The translations under genes were made by a program, and so were the position numbers. The notes beneath the pieces were generated by a model. It was not told where the DNA came from. It did no database searches and saw nothing but the letters and a program-made list of their open reading frames with translations. Shown piece after piece: positions 7,478-15,425 of a stretch of 46,843 bases of DNA; the first letter of the stretch is position 1; each line of letters starts with the position of its first letter. The stretch lies in assembly GCF_002744175.1 (NCBI RefSeq), contig NZ_NKHF01000107.1, positions 1-46,843 on the forward strand, in the 5' to 3' direction. This stretch comes from Pseudoalteromonas piscicida (GTDB lineage Bacteria > Pseudomonadota > Gammaproteobacteria > Enterobacterales > Alteromonadaceae).

Positions 7478-9034
7478 CTACATGCCTGCTGGATAAACAT
7501 AATTAGCTTGTAAACCTAATGGGATCCCAAGCGTCCAGTAGATAAGTAAGAAGATACTCCAGCCAATTAAAAACGCGATTGAGTAAGGTAGCATCATGGC
7601 TATCAAAGTACCAATTCCCGTCGACTTAACGTATTTCTGGCAATAGACCACCACCAGTGGGAAATACGGCATCAGTGGCGTAATAATGTTCGACCCAGAG
7701 TCACCTACACGATAAGCGGCTTGAGTTAAATCTGGTGAAATACCCAATTGCATTAGCATAGGAACGAAAATAGGACCTAGCAATGCCCATTTTGCTGAAC
7801 TCGATCCAACAAACAAGTTAACAAATGCCGTTAAGAAAATAATACCCACAACCGTGACATAACTAGGTAACGCCAATGCTTTGAGAATTTGCGCTCCCTC
7901 AATAGCCAATAACGCTCCAAGGTTTGAGTGGCTAAATGCACTGATAAATAGCGCACAGAAGAATGCCATTACGATGTAATAAGACATGCTATTCATCGCT
8001 TTGGTCATTGCATCTATCATGTCTTTTGACGTTTTAAATGTTCCAACCACAAAACCATAAACGGCGCCAGGGATCCAAAACAGTAAGAAAATGAGCGGTA
8101 CTATGGATTGCATCAACGGAGCACTAAAGTCGGTTAATGCACCGGATGGACTGCGCAGAGCTGAGTCCTCTCCACTTGATGCGTACACTAACAAAGCGAT
8201 ACCCGCTAACATCACCAAAGACGCGATAACAAAGCCTTTTTTCTCTTTGCCCGTGATTTCATCGAATGAAGGCAAGCTATCGGTATCGCCGTCTATTTCT
8301 GTCGCTTTCAATCTTGGCTCGATAATTTTATCTGTGATATACCAACCCAGCAGAATAATGAAAAGACTAGAAGCCGACGTAAAGAACCAGTTGTTTAACG
8401 GATTAATAGCGATTTCAGGGTCAATAATTTGTGCTGCACTCTGAGTGAAGCTTTGTAGTAAAGGGTCTATGCCCGATGGAATAAAGTTTGCGCTAAAGCC
8501 ACCACTTACACCAGCAAATGCAGCCGCAATACCCGCAAGAGGATGTCTTCCCATAGCATAAAATATTACCCCTGCAAGCGGGATCACAAGTACATAACCA
8601 GCGTCAGTTGCGGTGTGGCTTACTATTGCAATTAAAATAATAGATGGCGTTAATAACACTTGTGGTGTGCGTTTAAGCATAATTTTTAGGCCAGTGTTAA
8701 TATAGCCTGAGTGCTCAGCGACTCCCACACCTAACATGGCCACAAGCACCACGCCAAGCGGTGCAAACCCTGTGAAGGTTTTCACCATGGTTGCCATAAA
8801 CCCAGCAAGTGCATTGGGGTCAAGTAAATTGTGAACTACAATTGCTTGATTAGTACGAGGATCAATTGCGCTAAATTCCACGCCTGAAAATAGCCAAGAA
8901 AGTAACCAAATCAGCAACATTGCTGATAAGAAGATAATTGCAGGATCAGGCAGTTTGTTTCCTACCCTTTCTATCCCGTTCAAAAAACGGGTGATCGCAG
9001 AGTTTTGCGAGTTCGCTTGTTGTGTTTCGTGCAT
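7478..9034 (-). CDS. AbgT-family transporter
   Basis: A 518-residue inner-membrane protein with about a dozen hydrophobic segments. It shows AbgT-family landmarks: LPDPAIIFLSAMLLI near residue 30, LGVVLVAMLGVGVAEHSG near 95-112, the re-entrant AIVSHTATDAGYVLVIPL near 135-155, and VGDSGSNIITPLMPYFPLV near 440. Family members move p-aminobenzoyl-glutamate (AbgT) or export sulfonamide-type antimetabolites (MtrF, YdaH) using ion gradients. Substrate here is undetermined because no abgAB hydrolase genes are adjacent. Normal length. It stands alone, sharing a terminator with the gene at 6828. Confidence 0.9.
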   Translation of the reverse strand: MHETQQANSQNSAITRFLNGIERVGNKLPDPAIIFLSAMLLIWLLSWLFSGVEFSAIDPRTNQAIVVHNLLDPNALAGFMATMVKTFTGFAPLGVVLVAMLGVGVAEHSGYINTGLKIMLKRTPQVLLTPSIILIAIVSHTATDAGYVLVIPLAGVIFYAMGRHPLAGIAAAFAGVSGGFSANFIPSGIDPLLQSFTQSAAQIIDPEIAINPLNNWFFTSASSLFIILLGWYITDKIIEPRLKATEIDGDTDSLPSFDEITGKEKKGFVIASLVMLAGIALLVYASSGEDSALRSPSGALTDFSAPLMQSIVPLIFLLFWIPGAVYGFVVGTFKTSKDMIDAMTKAMNSMSYYIVMAFFCALFISAFSHSNLGALLAIEGAQILKALALPSYVTVVGIIFLTAFVNLFVGSSSAKWALLGPIFVPMLMQLGISPDLTQAAYRVGDSGSNIITPLMPYFPLVVVYCQKYVKSTGIGTLIAMMLPYSIAFLIGWSIFLLIYWTLGIPLGLQANYVYPAGM

Positions 9035-9219
9035 ACCATTGCCCTAAGAAAAAAACTGCTTAACCATAACTTAATATTTACATGTTAGGCAAGAAAACGT
9101 GTCCAATGCTGAGACACTTTGCTGATTAAGTAGCCGGCTTTGTATTTTTTGCTGTCAATCAATGTTCAATAATGAAAATGCGCTATGCTTGTTATATCTC
9201 TGAATGTAAGGGTCTTTAG

Positions 9220-10077
9220 ATGATAGATTTAGACGACAAAGTATTGTCCGACGTCAAGCATGGCTTCAGTTTACCACCAAAGCCTGCACTGATTAGCGAG
9301 CTCCAAGCTGCCCTGTCAATGGAGCAGCCTGATCTCAACGATGTCGCAACCATTATTGCTCATGATGTTGGCGCTTCCGCCGCGGTGCTAAAGGTGATTA
9401 ATTCTCCATTGTATGGCTTGTCTAGATCGGTAACAGATGTCAAGCAAGCTGTGGTTTTTCTTGGCTTGAGCGCCATTAGTACGTTAGTGACTGGTTTTTT
9501 GCTCAAAGAGTCGTTTGAACAGAAAAAATGCTGTATTAGCCTTGAGCGATTTTGGGATAACGCATCCGATATAGCAGACAGTATTATGGTGATTGGCAAC
9601 AAACTTAAATCTCGCGTACCTATTGAAAACCTTCATCTACTGGGCTTGTTTCATGACGCTGGGATCGCTGCTATGGCCGTAAACTACCCCGACTATATTG
9701 AAACGTTGATCGCAGCAAATAAAGATTACGACAAACTGTTGGTAGAACACGAAGAGTTAAAGTACAAAACCAATCATGCTGTTGTTGGGTACTTTTTGGC
9801 AACTTCTTGGAATCTACCCAAGGGCATTTGCCAGATGATTTTGTGTCACCACGACCCTAGCTTCTTACCTAGTTGCAAAGACGAAGAACAAAAGCTTGCA
9901 TTTTCTGCCTTAAAAATGGCCGAAAATTTTGTGCATATTAATAAACGCTTTATTGCGGCACCAGATTGGCATTTAATGAAGGCCGATGTGTTAAAAGCCT
10001 TGAACCTCGATGAAGATGACTATCAGGATATTAAAGAAGATTTAGATGAATACTTTTTAGAGCAAGACGGCGCCTAG
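9220..10077 (+). CDS. HDOD domain signalling protein
   Basis: A 285-residue soluble protein. Residues 10-210 match the HDOD fold, a degenerate HD-phosphohydrolase relative. FSLPPKPALISELQAAL leads in, IAHDVGASAAVLKVINSPLYGLSR near residue 46 is the characteristic segment, and HLLGLFHDAGIAAM near 138 is the degraded HD helix, followed by HAVVGYFLATSWNLPKGICQMILCHH. No GGDEF, EAL or receiver domain is fused to it. HDOD proteins act in bacterial signalling, often as non-catalytic binding modules, and the partner is unknown here. It is a single gene between the AbgT and NRAMP-like transporters. Confidence 0.85.
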   Translation: MIDLDDKVLSDVKHGFSLPPKPALISELQAALSMEQPDLNDVATIIAHDVGASAAVLKVINSPLYGLSRSVTDVKQAVVFLGLSAISTLVTGFLLKESFEQKKCCISLERFWDNASDIADSIMVIGNKLKSRVPIENLHLLGLFHDAGIAAMAVNYPDYIETLIAANKDYDKLLVEHEELKYKTNHAVVGYFLATSWNLPKGICQMILCHHDPSFLPSCKDEEQKLAFSALKMAENFVHINKRFIAAPDWHLMKADVLKALNLDEDDYQDIKEDLDEYFLEQDGA

Positions 10078-10164
10078 CTGACTCTATGCACATGACTGTT
10101 GCGGCAATAATGAAAACTGAATAGACTGGCTTTAATTAAAATAACAATAAATAAGGAACATACC

Positions 10165-11397
10165 TTGCCAGCATTGCGTGCCCTAAAAGATAAATTTGCC
10201 ATATTTGGCCCCGGTATTTTAATGGCAACGGCAGCGATTGGCGGTTCGCACTTGGTTTCATCAACACAAGCCGGCGCGCTATTTGGTACTCAGCTGATTT
10301 GGCTTATCGTCGCAGTCAACCTACTCAAATACCCGTTTTTTAAATATGCGGTGGAATACACCAGCCATTCTAAGCAGACTGTCGTTGAGGGTTATCATAG
10401 CCACTACCGATTTGGCTTTAAGGTATTTGTTTTATTAAATATCTTTGCTGCTATCGTCAATACCGCAGGAGTCTTGCTGCTCACATCCAGTTTGCTCAGT
10501 TACGCTTTACCCTTCGCTATAAATATAGAATTACTCAGCTTTATTTTGCTCGCAAGCTGCCTGACCATCTTGCTATTGGGTCACTACAAAATCCTCGATG
10601 TGACGAGTAAATGGGTGATGATTATTTTGACTCTGTCAACCATTGCTGCACTTGCCATAGCAGCTACAAATGGCCCAGCGCATGCCCCTCCTTCGGTGCC
10701 TACCTCCCCTTATGATCTGGCGCTTTTAGGCTTTTTGGTTGCATTGATGGGGTGGATGCCAGCGCCGATTGAGATTTCGGTTATCAATTCTTCTTGGCTG
10801 AAAACCAAAATGATGAAACAGAAATTGACTAACAAGCAAATCCTACTTGATTTTAAGGTGGGTTATTTTGTTACCTTGGGACTGGCTGTGGTCTTTTGTC
10901 TACTTGGCATGTTAATGCAGTATGGGCAAGAAAAACCAGTTGAGCTTGCAGGGGTTGCATTTTCACAACAACTCATCGATATGTACGCTAACACCATTGG
11001 CGAATGGGCTCGCTGGCTTATTGCAGGCGTTGCCTTTTTGTGTATGTTTGGCACCACCATCACGGTACTTGATGGTTATTCAAGGGTGCTGAGTGAATCA
11101 TTACAGCTCACTCGCCCGAGCACCACAAAAAAAAGCTACACCTATATTTTGCTGCTTCAAGCCGCACTTGGTATGTTGGTTGTGCTGTTTTTTAAAGCAG
11201 ATCTAAAAAGCATGCTAATGTTTGCAATGAGCTCTGCGTTTGTCACCACTCCGGTGTTTGCGTGGATGAACTTAGGCTTAGTTAAAGGTGAGATTTTTAC
11301 TCGTCAGCCCACTTATACCAAAGTGTTAACTGGATTGGGATTGGTTTATTTGATTGGATTTGCGCTACTGTTCGTGTTGTGGCGCTTATCGCTGTAG
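10165..11397 (+). CDS. NRAMP-family transporter lacking canonical metal-site motifs
   Basis: A 410-residue inner-membrane protein with about 11 hydrophobic segments and the NRAMP opening FGPGILMATAAIGGSHLVSS. Start is the TTG at 10165, supported by AAGGA seven bases upstream. In Mn/Fe-transporting NRAMPs the first helix carries DPGN and the sixth MPHN, whose Asp, Asn and Met bind the metal. Here the first site reads IGGSHLV and the sixth GWMPAPIE, so Asp, Asn and His are absent. It belongs to a divergent NRAMP-related subgroup and may not carry Mn/Fe. The name MntH should not be transferred. No MntR or Fur box was recognised upstream. Confidence 0.8.
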   Translation: MPALRALKDKFAIFGPGILMATAAIGGSHLVSSTQAGALFGTQLIWLIVAVNLLKYPFFKYAVEYTSHSKQTVVEGYHSHYRFGFKVFVLLNIFAAIVNTAGVLLLTSSLLSYALPFAINIELLSFILLASCLTILLLGHYKILDVTSKWVMIILTLSTIAALAIAATNGPAHAPPSVPTSPYDLALLGFLVALMGWMPAPIEISVINSSWLKTKMMKQKLTNKQILLDFKVGYFVTLGLAVVFCLLGMLMQYGQEKPVELAGVAFSQQLIDMYANTIGEWARWLIAGVAFLCMFGTTITVLDGYSRVLSESLQLTRPSTTKKSYTYILLLQAALGMLVVLFFKADLKSMLMFAMSSAFVTTPVFAWMNLGLVKGEIFTRQPTYTKVLTGLGLVYLIGFALLFVLWRLSL

Positions 11398-11404
11398 GAA
11401 GGTC

Positions 11405-11440
11405 GCGCAGCAGGTGTGCCATTGGTAACATGTGCTGCGC
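11405..11440. terminator. Hairpin between convergent genes
   Basis: GCGCAGCA (11405-11412) pairs perfectly with TGCTGCGC (11433-11440) between the NRAMP-like gene (+) and yfcL (-). The stem is GC-rich but the following T-run is poor, so the terminator role is probable rather than certain. Confidence 0.5.
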
Positions 11441-11451
11441 AAATTATAGGC

Positions 11452-11727
11452 TTATTTGAGGTTTTGCACCTGCTCCCAAATAGTCACCACATGGGCTTTA
11501 TCTTCATCGTTCAGCTCACCATTTCGATAAGCTTTTACTAAGCTTTTTTCAACCTGTTCGTTCAATTGTTCAATCGACAAATCTGCTTCTTCAACTTGTG
11601 CATAACCCACAGCTAAGTCAAAGTGACCACGTAAGTAACCGCCGGCAAACAACTCATCGTCATTTGCTTTATCTACCAGTTCATCAAAAAACTGCTGTGC
11701 TTTTTCTACATATTCTACTAATGACAT
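11452..11727 (-). CDS. yfcL: YfcL family protein
   Basis: Starting at the ATG at 11727 (AGGAA six bases upstream), the product is 91 residues, the usual YfcL length. The open frame extends to 11772, but that extension overlaps the upstream gene and lacks a ribosome-binding site. Family features are an acidic, all-helical protein with EYVEKAQQFFDELVDKANDDELFAGGYLRGHFDLAVGYAQ and a C-terminal LNDEDKAHVVTIWEQV helix. Biochemical function is unknown. It follows the NAD-kinase-like gene by 13 bases and is the last gene of the epmC cluster. In Escherichia coli yfcL also neighbours epmC (yfcM). Confidence 0.85.
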   Translation of the reverse strand: MSLVEYVEKAQQFFDELVDKANDDELFAGGYLRGHFDLAVGYAQVEEADLSIEQLNEQVEKSLVKAYRNGELNDEDKAHVVTIWEQVQNLK

Positions 11728-11740
11728 TTGTATTCCTACA

Positions 11741-12862
11741 TTATTCTTGATGACCAATGGCATACATGACATGGTCGTTAAATCCAGTGATCACTTTAAT
11801 AAATCCAGCGAGCGATTCGTCAAGTTGTTCATCTCCTGTATCCGCAATCAAAGGGCGACCATTTAGTGCCTTCAATTTTGATTTTGTTGCGATAAGGATA
11901 ATATTGTCTTTGCCTACTTTTTTGATGAGTTCAGGGCTTAGCTGCTGATTACCACGGCCAAATATATGGCCTTGTCCACCAATCAGGGTGATCACAAGTT
12001 TGCTGTTACCGTCAGCCAGCGCTAACAATTGCTGCGCAGTTTGGTCTTGCGCTATTAGGGTTTGATCTTTTACCACATCCACCCCTAGCAAGGTATTTTC
12101 AAGGCCCATTTCTTCCATCACCGCAGCGACGGTAGAGCCTGACCCCATGATGTAAGTATGATCCTCTTCCATTTCAGAGACCACATATGCCGCAATATCG
12201 GCAAGCACCAACTCATCGCTTTCTTTGCCGCCATTTTTCACGGCTTGTACGTATCTCAGCTCTGTAGGCACTTGCATCTCGCCATAACGTTTCGCCCGCA
12301 CAGTCCCTTCTCTAAATGCGGCTTCATCAATGTCCATTACATCCGCTTCACCGATAGAAACCAGCTCTCCTGTGACTAACAGTTCGACAACTCGTCCAGC
12401 GGCTTTAGGCGTAATTGCATAAACACCACTATGAATTTTGCATCCAGCAGGGATCCCAAGGACAGGACAGTCATCACCGAGCGCATGGCAGATATTGCGA
12501 GCGGTGCCATCACCACCTGCAAATAGTAATAAGTCAACACCTTGCTGTTTAAGCAGTTGCGCTGCAGCTTCGGTATCTTCTGGTGTTGTTGCAGGGCTGT
12601 TAGTCCGATATACCACATGGGTATTAAAGCCAAGCTCGGTTGCTGTGCGCTCACCCATTTCGCCGTTTACGGTGAAAATCTCTATCTGATCTCGATGCCC
12701 TAGCAGCTGAGTTAATGCGGTCTTGGCCCTTTGATTGGCTCTTGGCTCTGCACCTAATGCCAATGCCTGCTGCGCGGTATCATTACCATCACTGCCCTTT
12801 AAGGCCACGCTGCCGCCTAGTCCCGCTAAGGGATTAATGATTAGTCCAAGCTTAAAGTGCAT
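11741..12862 (-). CDS. ATP-NAD kinase family protein
   Basis: A 373-residue protein if the ATG at 12862 is used. This start has GGAG seven bases upstream, and the TTG at 12868 is less likely. It begins LGLIINPLAGLGG, a glycine-rich nucleotide loop, and has LLLFAGGDGTARNI near residue 110, the GGDGT motif of NAD/diacylglycerol-type kinases. It is longer than canonical NadK (about 295 residues) and resembles the separate ATP-NAD kinase/AcoX-like group, so the substrate is uncertain. A regular housekeeping nadK would be expected elsewhere. It overlaps the end of epmC by 11 bases, indicating translational coupling. Confidence 0.82.
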   Translation of the reverse strand: MHFKLGLIINPLAGLGGSVALKGSDGNDTAQQALALGAEPRANQRAKTALTQLLGHRDQIEIFTVNGEMGERTATELGFNTHVVYRTNSPATTPEDTEAAAQLLKQQGVDLLLFAGGDGTARNICHALGDDCPVLGIPAGCKIHSGVYAITPKAAGRVVELLVTGELVSIGEADVMDIDEAAFREGTVRAKRYGEMQVPTELRYVQAVKNGGKESDELVLADIAAYVVSEMEEDHTYIMGSGSTVAAVMEEMGLENTLLGVDVVKDQTLIAQDQTAQQLLALADGNSKLVITLIGGQGHIFGRGNQQLSPELIKKVGKDNIILIATKSKLKALNGRPLIADTGDEQLDESLAGFIKVITGFNDHVMYAIGHQE

Positions 12863-13418
12863 CTTCAATCTCCATGCTAAACTCTGGCGGGATATGCCAG
12901 CTAAATTGCTCTGGGCTTAGTGGCCAAGGCGTATTATAAAAATCGCTCAACGCTTTTAGTAATTGTGTGGTTCGGGAATTAAAACCATGCTCTAGGAAGG
13001 TGAGTACTTGCTGATGCACCCGCTTTTGAAAACTAAAACGGCAAGTTTGCTCACCGTTAAGGTTGTCCACCGATACATTAAACGCAAAGCCAGCAGCACA
13101 GCTTAATGCCCACTCGATAGCTTGAGGCTTTACTTCAACCTTTTCGAACTCATGTTGTTGTGTTTTATCTCGACCATCAGGACAATACCAATATCCGTAA
13201 TCCTCCTGTTGCCGGCGTGCCTTGCCCGCAACTAACCAATGCGCAATTTCATGTAATGCACTGGCATAAAACCCATGCGCAAAAACAATGCGATGATGAG
13301 AGTGTTCCTTGTTGGCTGGGAGGTAAATTGGCTCATCCTCTCCCGCTACGAGTTCTGTGTTGAGGGTACTTAGAAATAACCCATTAAAAACTGCAATGAG
13401 ATCTTCTATGTTATGCAT
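12852..13418 (-). CDS. epmC: Elongation factor P hydroxylase EpmC
   Basis: The 188-residue product starts at ATG 13418 (GGA five bases upstream). Alternatives are ATG 13424 and TTG 13433. It matches EpmC/YfcM throughout: DEPIYLPANKEHSHHRIVFAHGFYASALHEIAHW, then AGKARRQQEDYGYWYCPDGRD and FEKVEVKPQAIEW. HEIAHW supplies the metal-ligand HExxH-like residues. EpmC hydroxylates the beta-lysyl-modified Lys of EF-P after EpmA and EpmB have acted, a non-essential finishing step in polyproline translation. epmA and epmB are not in the window. It is the first gene of a short cluster with an NAD-kinase-like gene and yfcL. Confidence 0.93.
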   Translation of the reverse strand: MHNIEDLIAVFNGLFLSTLNTELVAGEDEPIYLPANKEHSHHRIVFAHGFYASALHEIAHWLVAGKARRQQEDYGYWYCPDGRDKTQQHEFEKVEVKPQAIEWALSCAAGFAFNVSVDNLNGEQTCRFSFQKRVHQQVLTFLEHGFNSRTTQLLKALSDFYNTPWPLSPEQFSWHIPPEFSMEIEDAL

Positions 13419-13484
13419 CAACATCCGCCACAAATCTAAATAGGGCGCAAATTGTAAGGTTTTTAGCGGATAATGTAAAAGGCA

Positions 13485-15017
13485 TCAGGCCTTTTTATCG
13501 AGTACACCGTGAGGGGCAATATAAAGTGTCGCTTGGTTCCGCCCTGATTCTTTCGACTCATATAAGGCCAAATCGGCTTCTTCAAACGCGCGTTCTTGAT
13601 TAAAGCTTTCGCCAATAAGTTCATAGCCTGCAACACCAATACTGAAGGTTAACCCAAAGCTGGTAAAGCGCGTAAATTCATCAACTAGCCGCTCAGCGAA
13701 ATTAAGTGCCGCATCAGGGCGGGTTTCAGGGCACACAATCACAAACTCATCCCCTCCCCAGCGTCCAATGTGGTCACTTGGCCTAGCTTGCTCTTGTAAA
13801 AATTGCCCTACTTCTTTAAGCGCATTGTCACCATCTTGGTGTCCTGCGGTATCATTTAACTGTTTAAAGTAATCAATATCTATAACTAAAACAGATAGGG
13901 CTCGATGATAACGAATGGCTCTTTGTACTTCCTCCTTTAAGGCCGCCTCAACTTTTCTGCGATTCATCACCTGAGTCAAAAAGTCCAGTTCAGCACGAGA
14001 CTTTAGCGCTTGCTCTTGCCGCAAATCTCTTACTACCGCGATAAAAACATCGTCTTTTGAAACTGATACACTCGACAAAGCAATGTCCAAGGGGATTTCT
14101 ACTCCCGATTGATGACGCCCCACTATATCAAGCCCTTCGTGTGTTACCCTTCGCATGCTGGCGCTACCGTGGAATGCTTCTCTATCAGCCCTATGTTTAC
14201 GAACAAACCGCTCTGGAATTAAATCTTCAACCTGCATTTTTAATAGTTCATGAGCCGGATAGCCAAACAATTCAGTGCAAGCTTGATTCACTTCTTTTAA
14301 GTAACCTGATTTGTCACAGTACAAAATGGCATCTGGTGTTGCATTGAATAACTTGCGCTTTTCGTTAAGCAACTTCAGTATAAAAACGAGAGTAAAAATA
14401 GTGAGGCAAGCAAATAGCAACATCACAGGCAATATCAACAGTGCCCCTGTTTTTGCGATACCTTGCGTTCGAATAAGCTCTGCGGCTTGATCCGCTTTTG
14501 CACTTGTAAACTGCTCACCAATTGATTGACGTAAAAAATTAAACCCAGCTTCCGCTTGAGTATCATCCACTTTAACTAGCCTATCTATCTCTGTTGGGCT
14601 TAACTTCCCAGCGGTGAGCCTTGATTTTGCCAACGCTAACATTCGAGTGTATTCATCAAAGGTGTTTTGAATTGCCCCTAAAGCTTCGCCCTCTTGCTCG
14701 CTCAGCGGCAATAAACTAAGCGTTTTTATGGTCGCTTTCGTCGCTTCAATATCACTGAGTGCCGCGTCATAATAATGCGCCTCTTGACGTAACACGTAAT
14801 TTTTAAAGTGGTGAATAAAGCCGTTGTAACCAAAACCGCGCTCTAGTTCAGCCAAAAGCTGTGCACGTTTGATTGTAACTTCGGTATCAGACTGCCAAGA
14901 CTGATGAAATGAGGAGAGAGATTGGGTTAGCAAAGTTGACCAATACATCACGCCACCACTCATTAGGATGGTAAAAATAACCAACGCACAAATTTGTAGA
15001 TACACACGCTTATTCAT
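13485..15017 (-). CDS. Membrane diguanylate cyclase with PAS and GGDEF domains
   Basis: The 510-residue product starts at ATG 15017 (AGGG just upstream). The TTG at 15032 is less likely. Layout: transmembrane helix at about 7-30, a helical periplasmic sensor region to about 185, a second helix (ALLILPVMLLFACLTIFTLVFIL), a PAS domain (LFNATPDAILYCDKSGYLKEVNQ, residues about 225-335), then GGDEF. The active site reads RWGGDEFVIV, intact, and RPSD five residues ahead of GGDEF is a plausible inhibitory I-site. It should make cyclic di-GMP from two GTP at the inner membrane, with product inhibition. No EAL domain. Separated by 66 bases from epmC, so possibly a separate unit. Confidence 0.92.
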   Translation of the reverse strand: MNKRVYLQICALVIFTILMSGGVMYWSTLLTQSLSSFHQSWQSDTEVTIKRAQLLAELERGFGYNGFIHHFKNYVLRQEAHYYDAALSDIEATKATIKTLSLLPLSEQEGEALGAIQNTFDEYTRMLALAKSRLTAGKLSPTEIDRLVKVDDTQAEAGFNFLRQSIGEQFTSAKADQAAELIRTQGIAKTGALLILPVMLLFACLTIFTLVFILKLLNEKRKLFNATPDAILYCDKSGYLKEVNQACTELFGYPAHELLKMQVEDLIPERFVRKHRADREAFHGSASMRRVTHEGLDIVGRHQSGVEIPLDIALSSVSVSKDDVFIAVVRDLRQEQALKSRAELDFLTQVMNRRKVEAALKEEVQRAIRYHRALSVLVIDIDYFKQLNDTAGHQDGDNALKEVGQFLQEQARPSDHIGRWGGDEFVIVCPETRPDAALNFAERLVDEFTRFTSFGLTFSIGVAGYELIGESFNQERAFEEADLALYESKESGRNQATLYIAPHGVLDKKA

Positions 15018-15107
15018 ATACCCTGCCGCCAAAACTCAGCTAACCAAGGCCACTACACCCAAAGCTTATGGAGTTAAGTGATCTAAGTCGCTGTCAGATC
15101 CATGTAT

Positions 15108-15291
15108 TACCAATTCGCTTAATCAAGTCACCTATTTAAACACCGCACAGCATCCAGCTATCTCCAAGGCACTTACATTTATGTAAGCAAGGCGAAAATT
15201 TTGCTATTTAGTTGTTCTAAATCAGAAATTTTTAACGCTGTTAGCGTCAAATTTATTCCCCACATTGAGCAGGTATTAATGCGAATTGGTA
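15108..15291. mobile_element. MITE-like palindromic element, 184 bp
   Basis: Terminal inverted repeats are TACCAATTCGCTTAAT (15108-15123) and ATTAATGCGAATTGGTA (15275-15291). They are complementary over 16 bases with one extra base in the right arm. A possible TAT target duplication flanks it (15105-15107 and 15292-15294). Internally it has CTTACAT/ATGTAAG and an imperfect stem around TTAACGCTGTTAGCGTCAA. It has no coding capacity. It looks like a non-autonomous element mobilised in trans. A second copy was not seen in this window. Confidence 0.65.
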
Positions 15292-15334
15292 TATTGCCAC
15301 AGCAATTGCTGATAGTAAGTCTAGACCAGAGAAT

Positions 15335-15359
15335 GAAAAAAGCCGCATTACAGCGGCTT
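15335..15359 (-). terminator. Terminator of fadIJ
   Basis: AAGCCGC (15340-15346) pairs with GCGGCTT (15353-15359), and the preceding A-run becomes a T-tract on the minus strand. It lies 67 bases past the fadJ stop. Confidence 0.8.
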
Positions 15360-15374
15360 ACAGATAAACTATCT

Positions 15375-15393
15375 TAACCTGAACTCAAGATAA
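15375..15393 (+). repeat. Intergenic 19-mer motif, copy 2
   Basis: TAACCTGAACTCAAGATAA differs from the copy at 36511 at two positions. It lies between the fadJ stop and the fadIJ terminator. Its first eight bases also pair with TCAGGTTA at 15401-15408. Confidence 0.55.
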
Positions 15394-15425
15394 TAGTTAA
15401 TCAGGTTATACTAGTATAAAAGTGG

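Larger units (their letters stand above)
15033..15425. other. Intergenic region with MITE-like element, terminator and 19-mer
   Basis: There is no gene in these 393 bases. They hold the 184-bp inverted-repeat element (15108-15291), the fadJ terminator (15335-15359) and the second copy of the intergenic 19-mer (15375-15393). The first 75 bases are upstream of the diguanylate cyclase and probably hold its promoter. Confidence 0.7.

Noticed and set aside
10165..11397. Naming the NRAMP relative mntH
   Set aside because: The metal-site motifs DPGN and MPHN are absent, so the name would claim an unsupported substrate.
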